Assembly: GCA_937892315.1 (NCBI GenBank)
Contig: CALAVF010000063.1
Location: forward strand, 1-6,765
DNA length: 6,765 bases
Source: an uncultured Prevotellaceae bacterium
Lineage (GTDB): Bacteria; Bacteroidota; Bacteroidia; Bacteroidales; Bacteroidaceae
Direction: 5' to 3'
Positions 1-4,640 of the stretch are shown in pieces (the stretch's first letter is position 1; the number at the start of each line of letters is the position of its first letter). The notes beneath the pieces are model-generated. The model saw only the letters and a list, made by a program, of their open reading frames with translations, did no database searches and was not told where the DNA came from. The translations under genes and the position numbers were made by a program.

Positions 1-48
1 TTTTATAAAATTTAAGTTTGATTTTATAAAATCTAAGTTTAGTTTTAA
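1..48. repeat. A/T-rich 21-bp tandem repeat with nested palindromes
   Basis: Two adjacent 21-bp units (1-21 and 22-42) agree at 18 of 21 positions, and a third partial unit (TTTTAA) follows at 43-48. Each unit starts with the perfect palindrome TTTTATAAAA; around the second copy it extends to GATTTTATAAAATC (20-33). The dyad continues outward with three mismatches and one G-T pair to about 6/47, so RNA from either strand could fold into a long A/U-rich stem. The array may begin before the window. Unit 1 also contains TAAGTTTG (13-20), a match to the Bacteroidota -7 element, but on the plus strand it would read antisense into mtgA. Confidence 0.7.
6..47 (-). terminator. possible terminator downstream of mtgA
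   Basis: Read on the minus strand, an imperfect inverted repeat centred at 26/27 begins about 36 nt after the mtgA stop codon, followed by A/T-rich sequence. The stem is nearly all A-U, so it would be weak as a classical intrinsic terminator. It is nevertheless the only sizeable dyad after the ompA-mtgA unit, and its symmetry would let it serve a convergent neighbour outside the window. This rests on symmetry and position alone. Confidence 0.3.
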
Positions 49-83
49 GAGAGATGCTTCAAAAGGGCGGAAAATCGTGCCTT

Positions 84-809
84 TCAGTCCTCGCTTTTCT
101 CCTCCCGCATGGGGAAATGTCCCAGCCATTTCATCTGGCGAAGACACCACGACTGACGTTTGTACATGTAGTTGGTGGGTGAGGCGGAGTTCATCTTTCG
201 GGGATTGGGCAAGGTGATGGCAATCATGGCACATTGGTTGCGTGTGAGGTCTTTGGCATCGCAGCCGAAATGCTCCTGTGCCACGGCTTGGGCGCCATAA
301 ATGCCGTCGCCCATCTCGATGGTGTTGAGATAAACCTCCATGATGCGTTGCTTGTCCCACATGAACTCCATCAGCACGGTGAAGTACGCCTCCACTCCCT
401 TGCGGAACCATGCCAGTTTGCCCGACGAGGAGGTGGGGAACAGAAACACGTTCTTGGCTGTCTGCTGACTGATGGTGGAGCCACCACGGAAACGCTCGCC
501 CTCTTCCCGCTCCTCGATGACTTTCTGGATGGCATCCCAATCGAAGCCGCTATGCGTGAGGAAGTTTTGGTCTTCGCACGACATGACCGCAAGGGGCAGA
601 TCGGGAGAAATCTCCTCCAGCGGAACCCACTCGTGATGCCAACGGATTTTCTCTCCGCTGCTCACCTGTTCCCACGCCCGTATGAACATCAGCGGCGAGG
701 TATAGACGGGAACGTAGCGGAACAATAAAACAAGCAGGATGCTCCCCGCCAGAAGGACGATGAGCACCCACTTGATCAGATTTCCTACTTTAGAAAAGAG
801 TTTTCCCAT
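84..809 (-). CDS. mtgA: monofunctional peptidoglycan glycosyltransferase (GT51), MtgA
   Basis: This 241-residue protein has the usual length for MtgA, which polymerises lipid II into glycan strands at the outer face of the inner membrane and lacks a transpeptidase domain. A single N-terminal signal anchor spans about residues 11-31 (LIKWVLIVLLAGSILLVLLF) with a basic N-side. The GT51 motifs appear in order: CEDQNFLTHSGFD (78-90), with E79 as the expected catalytic Glu; GGSTISQQTAKN (109-120); RKGVEAYF (136-143), with E140 as the expected second acidic residue; the RIMEVYLN segment (155-162); and GIYGAQAVAQEHFG (169-182), followed by LPNPRKMN. The last glycine motif reads AQEHFG where many homologues have an aromatic residue in place of His, a mild deviation. 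The gene starts 21 bp after the OmpA-family gene on the same strand, so the two probably form one transcript. No Shine-Dalgarno sequence is visible. The catalytic motifs are intact and the assignment is firm. Confidence 0.96.
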   Translation of the reverse strand: MGKLFSKVGNLIKWVLIVLLAGSILLVLLFRYVPVYTSPLMFIRAWEQVSSGEKIRWHHEWVPLEEISPDLPLAVMSCEDQNFLTHSGFDWDAIQKVIEEREEGERFRGGSTISQQTAKNVFLFPTSSSGKLAWFRKGVEAYFTVLMEFMWDKQRIMEVYLNTIEMGDGIYGAQAVAQEHFGCDAKDLTRNQCAMIAITLPNPRKMNSASPTNYMYKRQSWCLRQMKWLGHFPMREEKSED

Positions 810-830
810 TCAGTCGCGTGATGTTACGTT

Positions 831-1553
831 TTACTGAAGAGTTCCAGCCTCGGCCGACTGTACCATTGCCTCAGAGGCATAGAGGTAAATCTCCACGCGA
901 CGGTTTTGCTCGCGGCCTTCCTTGGTGTCGTTGGAGGCAACGGGGTTGTTCTCACCATAGCCGACACTGCTCTTAATCTGGTTGGTGCCTGCACCCTGAG
1001 CAAGAATGTATGACTTCACGGCATCGGCACGCTGCTGGCTGAGCGTGATGTTCTTCTGGATGCTCTCTTCGGCAGTCGAGCCCTTGAAGCCCGTATTGTC
1101 GGTGTAGCCCTGAATGGCAACATCACAGTCGGGGTTGGTCTTCAGCACATCGTTGGTGAAAGCGGTGAGACTTGCCATCGACTCCTTGCTCAATGTTGCC
1201 TTTCCTGAAGGGAAAAGCACACCTGAAGCCAGTGTCACCTTCACGGCGTCAAGACCATTGGCATCTTTCACGGTCTCCACCTGTGCATTAGCCACGGCTG
1301 TTTCTGCCTGAGCCTTCAGTTTGTCCATCTTCTTGCCAATGAGCACGCCTGCAGCCGTACCCACTGCTGCACCGATACCTGCACCTGCCAATGTACCACC
1401 GGCATTCTTGCCAATCAAATTGCCGACCATCGCACCGATGCCTGCACCTGCGCCACCACCGATGAGACCACCTTTTGTGGTGTTGTTCATACCACATCCT
1501 GAGAGGACGATGAGAGCCGCCATGACGAATGCACTAAACTTAGTCTTTTTCAT
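831..1553 (-). CDS. OmpA-family lipoprotein with glycine zipper
   Basis: This 240-residue protein is likely an outer-membrane lipoprotein that binds peptidoglycan. Residues 1-19 form a signal peptide ending in the lipobox LSGC, with C20 as the lipidated cysteine. Residues 28-73 are a glycine-zipper segment rich in GxxxG, often membrane-associated, containing an internal 21-residue duplication. A short linker leads to a C-terminal OmpA domain (about 105-224). Recognisable parts of the domain are GVLFPSGKATLS (111-122), GYTDNTG (149-155, with D152), LSQQRADAVKSYI (171-183, with R175), GYGENNPVASN and NRRVEI (217-222). D152 and R175 match the Asp/Arg pair that grips diaminopimelate in OmpA domains. 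About eight extra residues separate them compared with the Acinetobacter OmpA spacing I recall. There is no beta-barrel, so it resembles YiaD/Pal-type proteins rather than true OmpA. It is the first gene of the minus-strand pair with mtgA. Confidence 0.92.
   Translation of the reverse strand: MKKTKFSAFVMAALIVLSGCGMNNTTKGGLIGGGAGAGIGAMVGNLIGKNAGGTLAGAGIGAAVGTAAGVLIGKKMDKLKAQAETAVANAQVETVKDANGLDAVKVTLASGVLFPSGKATLSKESMASLTAFTNDVLKTNPDCDVAIQGYTDNTGFKGSTAEESIQKNITLSQQRADAVKSYILAQGAGTNQIKSSVGYGENNPVASNDTKEGREQNRRVEIYLYASEAMVQSAEAGTLQ
1369..1451 (-). repeat. internal duplication in the glycine-zipper coding region
   Basis: Two 20-bp segments (1369-1388 and 1432-1451) differ at one base and are offset by 63 bp, exactly 21 codons. 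On the protein they give AGAGIGAAVG (residues 56-65) and AGAGIGAMVG (35-44). Each is followed by a similar hydrophobic tail ending LIGK (46-49 and 71-74). The glycine zipper therefore consists of two related blocks of about 21-25 residues. Confidence 0.85.
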
Positions 1554-1622
1554 AATTCTTTTGAGTTTGAATTGATATTAATAATGATTTTTGTTTTGCC
1601 CTTTACCAAGTCTTTTCGAGTA

Positions 1623-1630
1623 CAAATATC
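1623..1630 (-). promoter_or_regulatory. candidate -7 promoter element for the ompA-like/mtgA unit
   Basis: On the minus strand this reads GATATTTG, matching the Bacteroidota -7 consensus TAnnTTTG at five of six defined positions. It lies about 70 bp upstream of the OmpA-family start codon. The expected -33 TTTG is not clear; the nearest T-run (GTTTT, about 17 bp further upstream) is a poor match. It is the best candidate in the intergenic region for this direction. Confidence 0.35.
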
Positions 1631-1705
1631 GTTATTTTAATTGATATAAAACACTTCGGGAAGAAATAATTTAGCACAAATGGGGATTTTTTCATGGATA
1701 ATTAG

Positions 1706-1713
1706 TAATTTTG
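1706..1713 (+). promoter_or_regulatory. candidate -7 promoter element for proS
   Basis: TAATTTTG is a perfect match to the Bacteroidota housekeeping -7 element TAnnTTTG. It sits 39 bp before the proS start codon, which implies a short leader of about 30-35 nt. No good -33 TTTG lies 19-21 bp upstream; only a T-run at 1687-1692 is nearby. A second, one-base-shorter variant (TAGTTTG, 1714-1720) lies just downstream. Confidence 0.5.
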
Positions 1714-1741
1714 TAGTTTGAAACTAAAATATCTACAAAAT
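1708..1741. repeat. inverted repeat overlapping the proS promoter
   Basis: The arms ATTTTGTAG (1708-1716) and CTACAAAAT (1733-1741) are perfect reverse complements separated by 16 bp. A second perfect dyad, TAGTTT-G-AAACTA (1714-1726), overlaps the left arm. The left arm shares most of its bases with the -7 element, so the full hairpin probably cannot form in the transcript. A protein-binding site on DNA is therefore more likely than an RNA structure, if it is functional at all. Confidence 0.5.
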
Positions 1742-1752
1742 AAAGACAGAAT

Positions 1753-3231
1753 ATGGCAACAGAATTGAAAGACCTCACCAAGCGTTCGGAGGACTACTCG
1801 AAGTGGTATAACGAACTGGTGGTGAAGGCAGAGTTGGCTGAACAGGCCGACGTGAGAGGATGTATGGTGATTCGTCCATACGGTTACGCAATATGGGAAA
1901 AGATGCAGCGAGTGCTCGATGATATGTTCAAGGAGACAGGCGTACAGAACGCTTACTTCCCATTGCTCATCCCGAAGAGTTTCTTGAGCAAGGAGGCAGA
2001 GCACGTAGAGGGTTTCGCCAAGGAGTGTGCGGTGGTGACTCACTACCGGTTGAAGACCAACGACACACACGACGGCGTGGTGGTTGACCCTGCCGCCAAG
2101 TTGGAAGAAGAACTGATTATCCGTCCAACCTCAGAGACCATCATTTGGAACACCTACAAGAATTGGATTAAGTCTTACCGCGACCTCCCCATCCTGTGCA
2201 ACCAGTGGTGCAATGTGATGCGTTGGGAGATGCGTACACGCCTGTTCCTGCGTACATCCGAGTTCCTTTGGCAAGAGGGCCACACGGCTCATGCCACCCG
2301 TGAGGAGGCTGAAGAGCGTACCAAGCAGATGATTGGTATCTATGCCAAATTTGCCGAAGAATACATGGCTGTGCCGGTGATTCAGGGCGTGAAGAGCGAG
2401 ACGGAACGCTTTGCCGGAGCACTCGACACCTACACCATCGAGGCGATGATGCAAGACGGCAAGGCTCTTCAGAGCGGCACGAGCCACTTCCTCGGTCAGA
2501 ACTTTGGCAAGGCATTCGATGTGCAGTTCCTCAACAAAGACAACAAGCCAGAATATGCCTGGGCAACTTCATGGGGTGTCTCGACCCGACTGATGGGCGC
2601 ACTCATCATGACCCACTCCGACGACAACGGACTCGTTTTGCCACCACGGTTGGCACCGCTGCAGGTGGTCATCATCCCGATTGGCAAAGGCGACCAGATG
2701 GCAATGCTGGACGAGAAGGCAGACGCCATTGTGAAGAACCTCAAGGCAATGGGCATCAGCGTGAAGTACGACAATGCCGACAACAAGCGTCCCGGCTTCA
2801 AGTTTGCCGACTACGAGTTGAAGGGTGTGCCTGTACGTCTCGTGCTGGGTGCCCGCGACTTGGAGAAAGGACTGGTGGAGGTGATGCGTCGCGACACTTT
2901 GGAAAAAGAGAATGTGTCCATCGAGGGCATCGAGGAGTACATCAAGAATCTGCTCGACGACATTCAGAAGAACATCTACCAGAAGGCTGTCACCTACCGC
3001 GATGCCCACATCTATGAATGTGATAACTACGACGAATTCAAGGAGCGTATCAAGGATGGCGGCTTCTTCCTCTGTCACTGGGACGGCACCGAAGAGACTG
3101 AAGCCAAGATTAAGGACGACACTCAGGCAACCATCCGTTGCGTGCCGTTCATGTTTGAGCAGACCCCTGGCGTTGACATGGTGAGTGGCAAGCCTGCCAA
3201 GTGTCGTGTGTTAATTGCAAGAGCCTATTAA
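1753..3231 (+). CDS. proS: prolyl-tRNA synthetase, archaeal/eukaryotic type
   Basis: This 492-residue class II aminoacyl-tRNA synthetase charges tRNA(Pro) with proline in the cytoplasm. The catalytic core contains RPTSETIIW (124-132), motif 2 with [16 protein letters not shown] (167-182), and motif 3 with [16 protein letters not shown] (275-290) leading into [10 protein letters not shown] (293-302). Motifs 2 and 3 follow each other without the roughly 180-residue editing insertion of typical bacterial ProRS. This places it in the shorter archaeal/eukaryotic-like class (ProS type 3). The anticodon-binding domain is about 303-400. The C-terminal domain ends in [10 protein letters not shown], keeping the terminal tyrosine (Y492) that reaches the active site in the Thermus enzyme. 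By recalled alignment, the four zinc-cysteine positions of family members are D444, T449, D475 and S478 here, so the zinc site appears lost. The gene is followed 19 bp later by a secreted peptidase gene and is the likely first gene of that transcript. The start is the first ATG after the candidate promoter. Confidence 0.97.
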   Translation: MATELKDLTKRSEDYSKWYNELVVKAELAEQADVRGCMVIRPYGYAIWEKMQRVLDDMFKETGVQNAYFPLLIPKSFLSKEAEHVEGFAKECAVVTHYRLKTNDTHDGVVVDPAAKLEEELIIRPTSETIIWNTYKNWIKSYRDLPILCNQWCNVMRWEMRTRLFLRTSEFLWQEGHTAHATREEAEERTKQMIGIYAKFAEEYMAVPVIQGVKSETERFAGALDTYTIEAMMQDGKALQSGTSHFLGQNFGKAFDVQFLNKDNKPEYAWATSWGVSTRLMGALIMTHSDDNGLVLPPRLAPLQVVIIPIGKGDQMAMLDEKADAIVKNLKAMGISVKYDNADNKRPGFKFADYELKGVPVRLVLGARDLEKGLVEVMRRDTLEKENVSIEGIEEYIKNLLDDIQKNIYQKAVTYRDAHIYECDNYDEFKERIKDGGFFLCHWDGTEETEAKIKDDTQATIRCVPFMFEQTPGVDMVSGKPAKCRVLIARAY

Positions 3232-3249
3232 AACAAGAGCCTATTAAAA
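3218..3249 (+). repeat. perfect 16-bp tandem duplication at the proS/peptidase junction
   Basis: CAAGAGCCTATTAAAA occurs at 3218-3233 and again, with no gap and no mismatch, at 3234-3249. The first copy encodes the last residues of ProRS (ARAY) plus the TAA stop. The second copy makes up nearly all of the 19-bp spacer and ends one base before the ATG of the next gene. It looks like a slippage-type duplication that created or lengthened the downstream leader. Confidence 0.95.
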
Positions 3250-3250
3250 A

Positions 3251-4549
3251 ATGAAGAAACTGACCACATCCATCTTTTTTGTGCTGGCAGCACTCGGAAT
3301 GTCGGCACAAACAGCCACTACCCCATTCATGCAGCAACTGTGTGCCGTGGAGGGAGTGAGCGACGTGAAGCCTTTGGAGACCACCAAGTTCAAGGAAAAG
3401 TATGTGCTGAAAATGGAGCAGCAGGTGGACTGGCAGAGTCAAACGAAGGGAACTTTTGGCGAACGTGTCATTGTGGGAATGAAAGGGTTGGACAAACCCA
3501 CGGTGATTGTTACCGAAGGTTACTTTGCCGACTATGGAATGCGTCCCGACTACGAGGAAGAACTGAGTGCCTTGTTCGATGCCAACGTGGTGCTGTGCGA
3601 GTATCGCTACTTTGCAGAGAGCGTGCCTCAACCCACCAACTGGGATTACATGACCGTGGATAACTCCTTGGCCGACTACCACCATGTGCGTCAGGCACTG
3701 GGCACACTCTTCAAGGGCAAGTGGATTAGCACGGGCATCAGCAAAGGCGGACAGACCACCATGTTCTATCGTGCCACCTACCCCGACGACGTGGATGTAA
3801 GTGTCAGTTATGTGGCACCGCTAAACCGTGCGGTGGAAGATGGCAGACACGAGAAGTTCTTGGCAAAAAAGGTGGGTACGAAAGAAGAACGCAAGGCCAT
3901 CAAGGATGCCATGCAGGAACTGATGAAGCGGAAGTCCGAACTGATGGAACTGTTCAAGCAATACAATGCGGAACACGACTACCATTTCTATCTTTCGGAG
4001 GAAGACATCTACGACTACTGTGTGCTGGAATATCCCTTCGCTCTGTGGCAGTGGGGAACGCCTGTCAGCACCATTCCTTCACTCACGGCAGATAATCAGA
4101 CATGGTTCAGCAACATGATGGAAGTGGCAGGTCCCGATTACTTCATCTACCCCAACCGCTTCATGCCTTTCGATGTGCAGGCAAGCCGCGAACTGGGCTA
4201 TTATGGCTATTTGCTCAAGCCCATCAAGAAATGGACTTCGCTGAAGGACACGAAAGGCTACCTGAAGGAAATCATGCTGCCCGACAGCCTGCGTGGCTAC
4301 GACTTTGACCCCACGCTTTACAACCGCACGGTGAAATACCTCAAGGAAGAAGACCCTACACATATATTTATATATGGGGAAATCGACCCTTGGAGTGCCA
4401 GCGGTGTGTGTACGTGGCTCAACTGCAAGAAGAAGGAGAACATGCGTGTGTATGTGCAACCACGGGGCAGCCATCGTGCCAGAATTAACAACATGCCCGA
4501 CAAGATGAAGCAGGAAATCATAGACAGACTGACAAAGTGGCTGAAATAA
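3251..4549 (+). CDS. secreted serine peptidase, S37 (S28-like) tripeptidyl-aminopeptidase type
   Basis: This 432-residue alpha/beta-hydrolase peptidase resembles the PS-10 / S37 family, whose members include Streptomyces tripeptidyl aminopeptidases; related Bacteroidota proteins are also labelled S28-like. Residues 1-19 are a signal peptide (MKK, hydrophobic core, then MSA). Cleavage before Q20 leaves an N-terminal Gln, as common in exported Bacteroidota proteins, so it acts in the periplasm or outside the cell. Landmarks in order are: VIVTEGYF (86-92); LCEYRYFAESVPQP (115-128), the oxyanion/EYRYF region; and KWISTGISKGGQTTMFYRATYPDDVD (157-182), with nucleophile elbow G-I-S-K-G-G and S164 as the predicted nucleophile. 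A helical cap covers about 195-350. Predicted D379 lies in YGEIDPWS (375-382) and H408 in GSHRA (406-410), completing the triad. It starts 19 bp after proS in the same direction, so co-transcription is likely. Substrate preference cannot be read from the sequence; proline-related specificity is only a suggestion from S28 relatives. The start ATG is supported by the signal peptide. Confidence 0.85.
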   Translation: MKKLTTSIFFVLAALGMSAQTATTPFMQQLCAVEGVSDVKPLETTKFKEKYVLKMEQQVDWQSQTKGTFGERVIVGMKGLDKPTVIVTEGYFADYGMRPDYEEELSALFDANVVLCEYRYFAESVPQPTNWDYMTVDNSLADYHHVRQALGTLFKGKWISTGISKGGQTTMFYRATYPDDVDVSVSYVAPLNRAVEDGRHEKFLAKKVGTKEERKAIKDAMQELMKRKSELMELFKQYNAEHDYHFYLSEEDIYDYCVLEYPFALWQWGTPVSTIPSLTADNQTWFSNMMEVAGPDYFIYPNRFMPFDVQASRELGYYGYLLKPIKKWTSLKDTKGYLKEIMLPDSLRGYDFDPTLYNRTVKYLKEEDPTHIFIYGEIDPWSASGVCTWLNCKKKENMRVYVQPRGSHRARINNMPDKMKQEIIDRLTKWLK

Positions 4550-4567
4550 TCTCTCAGGCATCTGTTT

Positions 4568-4609
4568 TGTAAAGGTGAGGGTCTAAAGCATAAAAAACGC
4601 CCTTACACC
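4568..4609 (+). promoter_or_regulatory. weak hairpin between the peptidase gene and clpC
   Basis: Two mutually exclusive stems can be drawn. One pairs GGTGAGGG (4574-4581) with CCCTTACACC (4600-4609) as two 4-bp helices with a two-base bulge. The other pairs TGTAAAGG (4568-4575) with CCCTTACA (4600-4607) with one mismatch. Neither is followed by a convincing T-run, so this is at best a partial terminator or leader structure before clpC. No CIRCE element (TTAGCACTC-N9-GAGTGCTAA) and no clear TAnnTTTG lies in the 91-bp gap. Confidence 0.2.
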
Positions 4610-4640
4610 AAACAACGATTTTATTACGAGATTTTCGCGA

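Noticed and set aside
234..728. 164-codon plus-strand open frame opposite mtgA
   Set aside because: It lies opposite all GT51 catalytic motifs and shows no domain or upstream signals of its own.
1651..1666. Small hairpin CTTC-GG-GAAG in the divergent intergenic region
   Set aside because: The stem is four base pairs with a two-base loop, too small to fold or to support a terminator call.
1554..1752. T-box or other riboswitch ahead of proS
   Set aside because: The candidate promoter leaves a leader of only about 30-35 nt, too short for a T-box, and no specifier stem or T-box sequence is seen.
2569..3078. Overlapping plus- and minus-strand open frames (about 150-170 codons) inside proS
   Set aside because: The proS frame carries motif 3 and the anticodon-binding domain through this stretch. 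The other frames give no recognisable protein.
3149..3685. 178-codon minus-strand open frame spanning the proS/peptidase junction
   Set aside because: It is antisense to two clear genes, His/Gln-rich, with no domain, promoter or start signal; it is a codon-bias shadow.
4079..4561. 160-codon minus-strand open frame opposite the peptidase 3' half
   Set aside because: It is antisense to the Asp and His triad regions of the peptidase and has no coherent protein features.
4550..4640. CIRCE or CtsR heat-shock operator upstream of clpC
   Set aside because: Neither the CIRCE inverted repeat nor paired GGTCAAA-type heptads are present.
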